DNA from: Apostichopus japonicus
Lineage: Eukaryota > Echinodermata > Holothuroidea > Aspidochirotida > Stichopodidae
Length of the DNA stretch: 64,000 bases
NCBI RefSeq assembly: GCF_037975245.1
Contig: NC_092568.1
Span: 36,485,001 to 36,549,000, forward strand
Direction of reading: 5' to 3'
Part shown: positions 1 to 10,951 of the stretch, one piece after another
Numbering within the stretch: position 1 is the stretch's first letter
Layout: each line of letters starts with the position of its first letter
Made by a program: the position numbers and the translations under genes
The notes under the pieces: model-generated
Databases searched by the model: none
Seen by the model: only the letters and a program-made list of their open reading frames with translations
Told to the model about the DNA's origin: nothing

Positions 1-2994
1 CAAACGTCTTTGTTTGAAATCTTGATAAATTTTAGTTGTGGCAATGAATATTGTTCCTAGATGCATTCATTTTAACTACAATAATTGGTGAATGATGAAA
101 AAGCTTTCAAGAGCAGCTAATTTTTTTAAAGACTTGTGAAAGTCAAGAAAATGGTCACAAAATATGACCCAAAGCTTTACCTCAAGTATTTTTGAAAAAT
201 AAAGAATGCTCAACAAAAAAACTGCCAGGTGAAAAAAATTCTAAATTATTGAGCTTGTTCAAAAGCAATTTTAAGACCTTGCAAAATTTCCTTGAATACA
301 AACAAAAGGGTAAATTTGGATATATTCCCATTTCTTGATTTATTTTATTTAACTTTTTTTTTAGGTAAGGGGGGAGGGGGGGGATTTAAAACCCTGTCTG
401 TAAATTTATGTTTAGTTTTAGGTGTTAAGATTTCTTTCCACAACGAATAATACCAAATAACAGATCACCATTTACAAAGCCTTCCTAGGTAAAGATGGGA
501 AGATTATGTGTTATTGTACCTTGTTAACTTAGTAGGCTCATGTTTATAGCTCCATGGTAGGCTGAATATCTGTAAATATCTTCCAAAACACACCAATTAT
601 CATCAAATATTCCACCTTGAAATAAAGAGGCAAAATGTTCCGATAACTTGAATATGGCCCACAATTCTTAAGACATATCTTTTCAGCAATTTTTGGGTCA
701 ATTCTTCATCGTAAGATGCTCGTAAAGATCTTTGGTTTATCAGAGGTAGAAGAAGACAGAAAAAAAAAAACATAACCAAAGAGAAAGAAATAAAATAAAA
801 TAAACTGCTGCATTACAAAAATTAAAAGAAAGAAGAAGAAACAAGAAAAAGGGGGAAAAGATAAAATAGAACAGAATATGACGCAAGATGTTAAAAGACT
901 AGATCGTGTAACAGAGGTGAAAGACCTTAAAATATAAATCAATCAGTCCACCGAAAAAAGAAAAAAAAATTGAGAGAGAAGCTATTTTGTACCTTGGGGG
1001 ATTATTTGATTCCGAACAACATTTTATCCCCATAATAATGTATATTATCTTCATTACCTCCATAAGAATAATGAAAGTTATGAATGACCTAGATAACACA
1101 TGAGACAAACCCTTCCAATCCTTGTGTAAAAGATGCAAGCATGCAATAACGCTCTGTTTGTAATAGCGAGTAAATTATGTTTTGTATGGTCGGCAGTAGC
1201 AGAGACTATTGTAAGGCTTTCTCTGCCTGGGAAAACAGACCCAACCTCTCTCTTACATATATTTTGGGGAATATTTTTTTTGGGGGTATTTGTTTAAAAT
1301 GTCGATTGTTTTCTTAGACATGTCACTTACAATTCCGCACCAGTTTTGAACTCAATGGGCCAATTTTTGGGTTTGGAAACAGTTTTAAACTACTTAAAAA
1401 AATTGTCTTTACCATCTTGCCAAGGTTTTTTTTTTAAAATGTTGTGGAGAGAGTGGAGAAGAATGTTGGAGGTGTTGAAGAGTGCCACCAGGTTGCTGAA
1501 AGAAACCGTAGGTGGAGATAACTCATCTACAAACAGCACGCATATCCACCATAAACATTCTAAAATTTGAAGAAATGAAAGTCTTTTTCTAAAAGCCAAA
1601 GAAGCACAGCCTCGGAAGTTGGAAATAGAAAATTCTGAGAAACCCACTAGAATAGAAAGCTAGAAGCAATGAAGAAGATTATCATTTCAGATGAATACAA
1701 TCAATTGAGTGAATATGAAAGCCTCCTTATTTACTGTACAATGGATAGGGTTAGGAGAAGGGAAATGATGAGGGGAGTGGGGGGCCAAATATATCTAATA
1801 GGATACTAACTTCTGCTTCTATGTGGTGCAACAGTCCAAGAATTGTCAGGTAAACATCGTTTCAGGCAGTATCGGATTTTACAATCACATCATACGATGA
1901 GTTACCTTGGAAGGTAAACATAACAGACTGTTTATCATCGGACAAAATTTGACAGAGTAGCAAAGGTCCCTCCCTTTCAAGCAGGATCACCTACTATGCC
2001 CCTTAAATCATAGAAAATCGGCATACAGATCGGAACAGCGTCAAGGAGGAGCAAATAACAATTTCAAAATGTTAAAACTGATTAAATATTTTTTTGTATG
2101 ACTTTTCTTTAAATGTTCTTTTTATGAATAGTAATTCAGAACAGATGACTACCAAACATGAAGATAATGTCAGAGGTCTTAGTAAAGACACAATAGCTGT
2201 TATCGAGGAATAAAATATGTCAGCTATTTATTGAAATGTTTGCTCATAGTTGTATTCTTCTTAAAAAAATATGTACCAAATAATCATTGTAAGAGCATGT
2301 TTGTCAAACACTTCATCACCCCCCTCCTCTCAATGCACCCTCCCAGCCTCCCCCCCCCATGCCCCACAATCCAGAATGTCACAGAAATGATCTAACTTGT
2401 GACTATGCATATTCATTAGGTCATTAACATGAATAATGATCATCAGACATAATCTCTGCTTTGCTTAAGTGAAAGGAACATAAATTGTCAAAAAACTACT
2501 TTATACACTAAAGCTGTACTTTGTAAAGTAAGAGCTGTCGAGCAAGGCTGGGGCAGCAAGGGTGGGGGTAGGAAGGGTGAGGCGAGCTTGGGTTGCCTTC
2601 ACTGATACAGTGTTTTAATTTAGTCAGTTGCCATTTTGTCCCACAACAAAGAATGCCCACATAATAAAAAGAATGGATCACAAACTTAACTGTTTTACTC
2701 ACATCATTCTATGCTGACAATGTAACCATGGTTACCTCCATCCCTACGTCCGACTTGTATTGTAAATACAATTACTCCATTGTATCAATGTTGTTAATTT
2801 TTATTGTTTTTCCTTAAATTATGTTACAATTGAGTGTTGGGAGATGACTGGTGGGAAAAAAAGCCTGTTCTCCGATCCAAAGAACGAAGTTAACAATTGG
2901 TCGTTTGTCTTTATTAGATGACTTAATTCACACAGTATTTGCAAGAAAAATCGACTGGTTTTAGTTAAGACACCTTCTATAAAAAAAACATTTT
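1..2994. other. 3' flank of Meis, no gene seen
   Basis: AT-rich sequence beyond the probable 3' end of Meis. It has many A/T runs, a G-rich patch near 370-385 and a C-rich stretch near 2320-2355. The open frames are short, composed of low-complexity residues, and match no family I know. Part of it could still belong to a longer Meis 3' UTR, since other AATAAA-type hexamers occur on the minus strand (for example 2910-2915). Confidence 0.5.
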
Positions 2995-3000
2995 TTTATT
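2995..3000 (-). terminator. candidate poly(A) signal of Meis
   Basis: Plus-strand TTTATT here reads AATAAA on the minus strand and is the first canonical hexamer found downstream of the Meis stop codon, about 740 nt away. A GT/T-rich stretch (GGTGTCTT) follows 20-30 nt further along the transcript, as expected for a downstream element. It lies in A-rich DNA where such hexamers arise by chance, so the assignment is tentative. Confidence 0.35.
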
Positions 3001-3739
3001 TGTCATCCTCTTTGAAGACTACGACGAAGAAGAAAAAAAGGAAAGAAAAAGAAGAAATTCATCAGGCGATCAATTATTTTTTTTCACCTCGACAAGTTTG
3101 TTTGGAAAACACAACAAATCTTGTCTTTTAAACATTTACACCAAAAAAAACCACCTTTTTCGTTTTGAACCATCATCGACTACGGAGACACCCACAAAAT
3201 AGGCGGAAAGATGAGAATGGGTCTCTGTACAGAACATGCAGCTGCTGAAACTTCCGCAGACGAAATAAGGAACGGCATTCAAGTTGGTTGCATTCTTTTC
3301 ATCGTTTTGAAAATAATTTTTGGGTTGCTCTTGTGATGCTCGATCGCCGGACATCGTCATCTCTCATAGAGGGATGAAAGGACTCTACGTCCAGGTCTCC
3401 CGACTCGATCCGTTGTTCCGTTCTACGGCGGATTAGACCGAGGGTCTTGTCGAAACAAGGAGGAAGAGCGAAGGTTACTCGGTGCGGTGGAAGAATAATT
3501 AAAACATATTTCATCCACGTCGGGTGAGGGAAACACAAAATTTGGCTCCCAAATTCACTGGAAGAACTTCCTCCTCGCAGATTCACCTCCCCCTTCTCTG
3601 CAGGTCGGTAAACAAGATTTCAGAAATCGCCAAAAACAGACGTTATCTGCCGATGTAAATATATAATACAGCAGATGTATGATGACTATTATTATTATTA
3701 TCATCATCGTCGTCGTCACGTTTATGCATTTGATCAGCC
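2995..3739 (-). other. probable 3' UTR of Meis
   Basis: This lies between the Meis stop codon and the first AATAAA hexamer on the minus strand. Part of it (about 3140-3640) is more GC-balanced than the flank. A run of ATT then CGT trinucleotides occupies 3688-3717, just after the stop. No intron is evident. The extent is inferred only from the hexamer position. Confidence 0.4.
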
Positions 3740-4041
3740 TCAGGACGAATGCATGTCCATCAATGTCTGATGTCCTATGGAGGGAGAATCTGAATGATTT
3801 GTTAGTCCGGTGGGTGAACTTTGGCTGGACGGAAGCGACGCTCCTAGAGAATGGGGTGGTCCGTGATGCTGCATCATCATGGCGGGGTGATAGAGTCCTT
3901 GTGAGTGTATGGAGGGATGCAGCTGGGGCATCTGGGAGTGAGTGTAAGAGTGGTGAGGTCCGGCTACTCCGTGGGGAGGCAGTCCCATGCTCGCAACGGC
4001 TGCAGGGTTCATCATGTCTCCGCCCAGCATACCTTGCGTTC
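3740..4041 (-). CDS. Meis: Meis homeobox protein, last coding exon
   Basis: This is the C-terminal exon of a Meis-class TALE transcription factor. It enters in phase 1: the two bases GA complete a Gly codon, then 99 residues follow to a TGA at 3742-3740. The acceptor is CCAATAG after a good pyrimidine tract (CTCTCTTCTTTTCC). The peptide begins TQGMLGGDMMNPAAVASM and is rich in His, Met, Pro and Ser, with HH and MMM clusters, ending TLMDMHSS. In known Meis/Hth proteins the tail after the homeodomain is low-complexity and acts in transcriptional activation; that role is inferred here. A second in-frame AG nine bases into the exon could shorten it by three residues. Assignment rests on frame continuity with the homeodomain exons and on composition, because this tail is poorly conserved. 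Confidence 0.85.
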
Positions 4042-7000
4042 CTATTGGTGGAAAAGAAGAGAGGGGGAATTTTAGAGGGGATGCAATATGTCTACTTTTG
4101 TCATCAGGTACGTCTTACGGAAACTGTTAGTGATACCGTAAAAATCATCTGATCAAGGTACTCGCGGTAAACTGCAGTTAGTCAGTGAACAAATTTCTTT
4201 TCTTTTTGGAACACATTGAGAGTGGGGGGGGTGTGGGGGGGCGGTGGTGGAAGAGGAGATTATAACCGCTAAGTCAGAATCTTATAGCATCGCTGGACAT
4301 AAATAATTCTTTAACAAGTATACAATTGATGACCATAGCTTGCATAGTTATGTGGAACACAGCCAAGAGAGAGGAGTGGGGGAGGGGTGGGAGAGGGATG
4401 GGAGAGCATTAACCATTTTTGAGCAAGGGAAAATCACATAGCACTAACTACTATTTCACCCTCCCCCCCCCCACCCTCTCATACCATCTGGTCTTCACAT
4501 CTCAAGGGGGTCTAATCTCCTTCTTTGATGTGATTGTGTGTGTTTGTAACTCTTTGAAAGAATATGACATCTCTAATCAAGAGAAGAATTAGGTATAGTG
4601 ATTCTTCACTGTTTAAAGGAGAACACAGAAGATTTATAATTAACACCAAAAATATCAGATGTATGTTGAGCGTTGAGGAATTCATCAATCTCCCTCGTGT
4701 GAGAAATTACAAAAATTATGAAACTAAAGGAATTTGAAGCATCTCAGATTTAATTATACAAGAATTTCAGTGGACACAGATGCAGAATTAATCAATTTGC
4801 CATATGGAGGTTCTCAAGTAAAAGTTTATGGGAAGAGAAGTGGCATGTTGAAAAGGATCAAAAGGGGTGAGGGTGGGGAGGGGAAGAGGTAGGGTAGGCG
4901 ATCAAGGGGGAGGAGAAAGCTTAACTTTCCATCCTTCACAAGATATAGTTAGGAGGAGAAGTAGACAAGCGGTCTGGTCAAAGGAAGTTCCATTGGTTGA
5001 ACCTCCTCTCTATTGGTTAGTAATAGCTTTTATTATTAGTTGTGCCTTCAAAAGGCATTTTATAGTATTTTCCCAATTTTGTTTTTAGCATGATCCGAAA
5101 TTCTTAGAAGTTTTCCAAAACCATTTTCTTGGATGTTAACTCCACAAAACTACAACTCGTCAAATTGAGGAGCTTTCAATAACCTAAATGATCACAACAG
5201 ATATTTGATATAATTTTGGTAGGCAATTGTTTTCGACAAACGCACCGAGTATTAGTCAATCTAAGACTGCAGTTGATAACAAAAAGACAACCTCCTAAAA
5301 CCTCATTCAACAAAATGAAGGTATTTAATGTTAGCAACATCATTTTTTATTCTTAATTTTTTCATAAATTGGGGAACTTCGATCCAATTCTAACCATTTC
5401 GTCGCCCAGACACCTTTCATAGTGGTATCAACCACATTTTTCGGTCATGATACTGCAGCTTTTAGGTAAGACAATGCACCACCAAAAAAAGAAAGAAAAA
5501 AAGGGGTGTCCTCTAACACATTTGTTGTTCACCGCTGCTGCTAAAGGCCAAGTCAAACTAATCAAATCCATCTGTTTCGTCCTCTCTGATAACAGTTTAT
5601 CACTTCTAACAGTGAGCAAACAAACTGAACCCGACCATTCCAAAGAGAGAGCGGGCAGCGGTTTCTAGTATGCCCTTGTTATTTTATCATTTCTCACTCT
5701 GCCCCTGTACTGTTATACTTTCTACTTGTTATTATAGTATTTCCATCTCCTGGCTAACTGGCCTGTTTACCTTGATGAGTAACATGGGGAGGAGGGAAAA
5801 AAAAAATCATGCAACCAGTTTTCTACCCAGGGATTACAAAAACAGAATAACATTATAGTTCATTAACACAGCATGGTTCTAAAACTGGAAGCCTTGGTAA
5901 GTAAGTAGGAAGGCCAAAAGTAGGCTACTTGGATTTTTATTTTTTGTGTGTGCGTATGTTTCTCTCTCAATTACCTAGACTGGTACAGTTTTAAGTGCCA
6001 ATGTGTTACTTTTGGTTTCCCGTATTTTCAAGGTTGTCAAAACTCTACACTTTGATTCCTTTTTCTTGTCATTTTGACTGTACTCAATTCCTAGCAAGTA
6101 TGAAAACTTCATTACGCATGTAAATCCTCAAAAATGTCAAGATTGTACTAGGAGATTAGCATATCTGAAAATCTCTGTAAGAGCCACCTACTTTTTCTCC
6201 TAAAATATAGAAAGCAGAATGTTTTTTTTTTCTTTCTTTGGGTTGCCTCTTTAGAGATTTCTTCCCCTCATAATGATGGAAAAAGGGAGGGTAAAAATAA
6301 ATACAAGAGGAAAAGATAGAGGACTGGATAAAAACTTTAAGAGACAGGCTGTAAAATTTTGATGCTCACTTAACATTTAAAACCTCCAGTTATAAACAGA
6401 CCAGATTGAGATAAGCAACTCTACTGGCATTTAATAGTTGTCTTGGAAGCATGCTTCATAGAGATATACACTGAAAACCACAAGCAATTGTAACATGTTG
6501 CACAATCCACTCCTTTTCTCTCTGTTGAAATCTGAACACTGATATGACAAGATCCCATATACCATGGCGGAAGATTTGTCACAGTAACTGCTCAATTTTT
6601 ACACATTTTGTTTGTTTTTGGGGGCTGGAAAGTGACAAAAATGGTGAAACTTCACAGGTATAATGATTTGATCCTAAAGATAAGAGTGGGGGATTGGAAT
6701 GCTGGGGATGGGGGAAGGGGGGGTTGGGGAAGTAGATTTCACATGGACTAAATTTAATTATCCATAATAAGGAATAAAAGCCCCAAACCAGCTTTCACTC
6801 CTCTGCTGCTAACTATCTCCAACAACTTTAAGCAACTTTCATTTTATAGGAGAAACAAACCCTCACCCTTATTAAAGCTTACATGACATTTGTGAAGAAC
6901 AAATTCAGCCTCCGAACAGCTAACAAATAACTTTGGTTCATTTTGGAGGTACCCAAGTGTAAAACTTGTGTCTGAGGGCTGTCACTTTGTAATCTATGAT

Positions 7001-7129
7001 CTAGGTCTGATTTTTTTTCTCTTTGTGTGTTTCTGTTCATAATTTCAAGGATGAATGTTGCGTTATGTAAAGAGAGTCAATATTTTAGAAAGTTCACCAT
7101 TTTCATAATCCACCTTCATTACATACATT

Positions 7130-7449
7130 GACCATGGTAGGGTTGTGTAGGGTGGGGTGGAGACCATAGTAGGGTTGTGTAAGGTGGGGGTGGAGACCAT
7201 TGTAGGGTTGTTGTGTAGGGTGGGATGGAGACCATTGTAGGGTTGTGTAGGGTGCGATGGAGACCATTGTAGGGTTGTGTAGGGTGGGTTGGAGACCACT
7301 GTAGGATTGTGTAGGGTGGGATGAAGACATTGTAGGGTCGTGTAGGGTGGGGTGGAGACCATTGTATGGTTGTGTAGGGTGGAGACCCTCGTAGGTTGTG
7401 TAGGGTGGGATGGAGACAATGGTAGGGTTGTGTAGGGTGGGGTGGAGAG
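7130..7449. repeat. minisatellite, about 30-bp unit
   Basis: About ten imperfect copies of a 28-32 bp unit with core TTGTGTAGGGTGGG alternating with GGAGACCATTGTAGGG. Units differ by single bases and small indels. The minus-strand reading gives Pro/His/Thr-rich pseudo-peptides in all frames, which are repeat artefacts. Related sequence (GTGTAGGGTGGGGTGG) recurs at 8126-8142 beyond the hAT MITE. Confidence 0.9.
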
Positions 7450-7765
7450 GGCAAAATGTTCATGACACTTTTATCTCTTTATAGATTCAGCATTTCAATT
7501 TCAAATTCCTTTATTCCAGTATAAAATATATAAAATTTATAAATAATGCAAAAACCGCATCTCCATTACAAAAAATAAACATTGCAATAAATAAAAAAGA
7601 ACATAAAAATAATTGAAGCACAAGTGACAATGATGTCAGGTTAGGCTTGATCAAGTCTTCATTCTTGTTTGTGACGAAACATCAAATCTGTGATCCCAAA
7701 TGGAATAAGATTTTTCTTTGCTGTTTGATGAGGTCATTCATGACAGTTATCTCTATCACATAGAC

Positions 7766-8084
7766 CAGGGGTGGGCAACCTATGGCCCGCGGGCCTCATG
7801 CCGTGAGTTGTCTCCAGATAAAGAAAAAAATTAATCTATTTTACATCATCACAAAAAACGAGCTAGCTGCTTATCATTTATCGGCACTAATGAGGCTGTC
7901 AGGTAGGCCTATTATCCCCATTAATTATCAACTGTAATGTATTGACACTATGTTTTTTTGGAATACAGATTAAGTACACACACCTATTGCTTGAAAGTCC
8001 TCGGAATCAAAAGTTAAGTGCGGCCCAGTCAATTTTTCACCCCTTATATCTGGCCCATTCATTGTAAAAGGTTGTCCACCCCTG
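7766..8084. mobile_element. hAT-type non-autonomous element (MITE)
   Basis: A 319-bp element with terminal inverted repeats: CAGGGGTGGGCAACC at the left, and the right end reads GGTTGTCCACCCCTG, which is CAGGGGTGGACAACC in reverse complement (one mismatch in 15). It is flanked by a perfect 8-bp target duplication ACATAGAC (7758-7765 and 8085-8092). CAG-starting TIRs, 8-bp duplications and subterminal GGCCC motifs are typical of hAT elements. It has no transposase open frame, so it would need a transposase supplied elsewhere. The perfect target duplication suggests it is not very old. Confidence 0.92.
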
Positions 8085-8125
8085 ACATAGACCAATGATG
8101 ACGGTTGGGTTTGTCTCCCCTGGCT

Positions 8126-8176
8126 GTGTAGGGTGGGGTGGGTTGGTGGGGAGGGGGAGGGGGAGGGGGAGGGGAG
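8126..8176. repeat. G-rich simple repeat (GGGGGA)n
   Basis: GTGTAGGGTGGGGTGGGTTGG is followed by about four GGGGGA units. The flank after it (ATGTTCATAACACT) parallels the flank after the 7130-7449 minisatellite (ATGTTCATGACACT), so the two stretches look like parts of an old local duplication that the hAT MITE now separates. Confidence 0.75.
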
Positions 8177-9852
8177 ATGTTCATAACACTAATATCTGTC
8201 ATATCGACCAATGATGATGGTTGGTTTTGTGTCTTCGTCAACCATGCAAAGAATATATTTATAAACAATATTCTAAAGCAAATTACAACATGGCACCCTT
8301 TGCTTAACTAATATAGATTACAGTGTCTTTTCTCAGGAAGATGTCCCCCCTTTCCCCCTTCCCATTAGGAACTTAAGGTTGTTGTCTGATAATGAGGATA
8401 TCTTTGTGTACTGTCTCACCAAGGCCTATATTAGAGAAGCAAATCAAAGACCATCTTTAGCTGATAAAATATAGCTCCTTTGTTATGCACACATCTCACC
8501 AATATGTATCTAGGCTTACTGTTATAGGCTTAGTAAGTTACTATTGTTTAATGCTGTGTAAGCCTACTGAGGGAGGCTTGATGTGGTAAGCTTAGTATTA
8601 TGGACTGTGTGGACTTACTGTGGTAGGCTAAGTGTTTATCTACTGCTGAAATTTAGCTGTGGTAAGCTTACTACTGTGTATAATCAAGCAGGGTTAAAAT
8701 GTAAAGCATGTACAGAAATACAGTGCCCGTAACAGAAAGGTTAGCAAAACTGTACATATTAGCCTTAGGTATCTAGTATGCCGTGTAATTTTGCATTTTT
8801 TGTTTGTATATATATATTTATAAACATTATCTATCATGTCACTGGCAGCTGCTGCGTCGTATTAATTATGGTTAACAGCCAATTAAAGAAAAATATGTGG
8901 GCAATTCTTTATCATATGTCATGACTGTACAAGGAGACTACACCATGTATGTATAATAGCTAACAGCTCTTTATCAGAGGTAGAGATTTGGGTATTTTCT
9001 GGTTTTCCAGACTGAACCAGGAAACTGTCACAATGAAGCAGTATCATTTTATCAGCCAATCAGAGGCAAACAGTATCTCAGATAAAATATTTACTAGTTT
9101 CTTGGGTATTCCAAATAGACATTCATAGCATCGTATGGTTGGAAACACATACTATATCTTCACTAAGATTACATATGTCATATGTATTACATAATGCCAT
9201 GCAGTCAAGTGGAAAGTTGTAATTTCTCTACATGTTATATGCTCTACAGATAATTCACTAGCAAACATCACTTAAAGTCTCAATACGTGTTGCCCATGAA
9301 TTTCGGAAAACAAACTTCCAAAGTAGATTCAATGTTTCTTACTTTAAATTCACTCTGACCAGGTGGGTTTAATGAAGAAAAGCTGTCGCAATCGAAAGAA
9401 AGAAATTTATTTTCTGTTGCCCTTATGGCGACTCGGCGACCGCCCATCTCAGCATGTTCATTACACATATGTAAACAAAAAAGTCTACACATGCGGCCCG
9501 ATCAAGATTTTAACACAGTCCTATACTCGTATCGTCCACTTTTTGCAATTCCACTGATATTGATTGAAGTTTGTAGAATCTACGGACTCAATAAATCTGG
9601 TGAATTTTATTCAGCTCAACAATTTTAACGACAGATAACTCAATAAAAAAAATGAATATTGATATGAAAATTGCATAGAACCGTGTCATTTGCACTGAAC
9701 CTTTAGTGCAGTAAGCTGGAAGGTCGAAGCTAAAATTTGGCAAACATGTACTGAGATTTTAAGTTTATAAGCATTAGTTTACTACACTGTCAGACTACTG
9801 CACTGGTTCATGTGCATATATGATATGTTTACATTTTGATGATAACAATTAA

Positions 9853-10656
9853 AGCAGCATTTTGCGTCCTCGACTATGATATTTCTCAACCTCACTGACT
9901 CCACTATGCCATAACGACATACATAACTAGCTTATCTATTTATATTTTACTTCAAATGGTGGCATAAAAGTCGAAAAAATTGCAACTTTCAACTTTGTTG
10001 TTCTCCAAGATATTTTCCGTTGGGAACCCAATAAACCTCGCCCATAATATGAATATTTAAACACTACGAACGTCATTGACAGATACGTAATATAACACCA
10101 CGCTTGATTTGTGTACAGTCAATATGGCAGTTGTACCAGGGAGTTGCATAACAACTCCCAACGCAAAGTCTTGAATCTATTTTTAGCAACGGCTCATAAC
10201 TAAACCTGCATCTCTGATTGGTTGAATTCAAACTAGTGGGTTTGGGAACTGAATGCGATTTAATTTTGTATGTGGAATACTCGCCAATTAACGTTTTTGG
10301 CAGGGAAAAACTTGGCTAATATCTTAATTTGCTGTTTTGTGATTTGATGTATGTAAAAAACTCGATGGACATGTCAAAAAAGTAGAAAACGGCGACCAAA
10401 CGCAAAATGCTCATGAATAAACATACTATTCACTGATTGGTGGAATTCAAACTAGTGGATTTGGAGATATGAAAACTTTGTCGAGGACACTTTTACTCAT
10501 TATCGATATAAATCGTTAATTACTCGCTAATTAACGCTCTTGGCAGGGTGAAACTTGGGTGGTATCTTAGTTTGCTGTTTTATGATTGATACATGTAAAA
10601 AAATCGATGCACATGTTAAAAAGGTGGAAAAAAGCGACCCAACGCAAAATGCTGCT
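9853..10656. mobile_element. TTAA-flanked non-autonomous DNA transposon
   Basis: An 804-bp element with 15-bp perfect terminal inverted repeats AGCAGCATTTTGCGT, flanked by TTAA on both sides (9849-9852 and 10657-10660). The neighbouring duplicate at 10797-10818 preserves the uninterrupted site (GATAACAATTAAACTG), while here GATAACAATTAA is followed by the element and then TTAAACTG, so the TTAA duplication is real. TTAA targets are characteristic of the piggyBac and Kolobok superfamilies; the TIR does not start with the CCC typical of piggyBac, and Kolobok is common in marine invertebrates, so Kolobok is the better guess. No transposase frame is present. Confidence 0.85.
10210..10656. repeat. 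two diverged tandem copies inside the TTAA element
   Basis: Positions 10213-10415 and 10432-10650 are about 75-80% similar by eye. Both begin near CTGATTGGTTGAATTCAAAC / CTGATTGGTGGAATTCAAAC, share CGCCAATTAACG/CGCTAATTAACG and TTGGCAGGG, and end CGACCAAACGCAAAATGCT / CGACCCAACGCAAAATGCT. The end of each unit is the terminal inverted repeat, so the first unit carries an internal, decayed copy of the terminus. Confidence 0.8.
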
Positions 10657-10660
10657 TTAA

Positions 10661-10951
10661 ACTGTTACATTAAAATGATTATGGTTAAATACAGAGACCC
10701 ATACCCACTCCTCTCCTCTTTCCTCCATCCCTCCCTCCCTCAAACCTCCCCACCCTCCCTCCCTCAAATCTCCCCGGCCCCTTCTCCCTATTGCATGATA
10801 ACAATTAAACTGTCACATTAAAATGATTATGGGTAAATACAGAGACCCATACCCACTCCTCTCCTCTTTCCTCCATCCCTCCCTCCCTCCCTCAAACCTC
10901 CCCACCCTCCCTCCCTCCCTCAAATCTCCCCGGCCCCTTCTCCCTATTGCA
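10661..10951. repeat. tandem duplication of a 150-bp segment
   Basis: The first copy is 9838-9852 plus 10661-10793 (split by the TTAA element); the second is 10794-10951. Both run GATAACAATTAAACTG..., TTAAAATGATTATGG, AATACAGAGACCCATACCC, then CCTCCCT-rich tracts and end CCCTATTGC. The copies differ mainly in the number of CCCT units and a few substitutions. No coding potential is seen. Confidence 0.9.

Noticed and set aside
3679-4152. 157-codon plus-strand open frame
   Set aside because: It overlaps the last Meis exon on the opposite strand and owes its length to that exon; its own peptide is featureless.
7063-7463. Pro/His/Thr-rich minus-strand frames of up to 118 codons
   Set aside because: Translations of the minisatellite; all frames give the same kind of repeat peptide.
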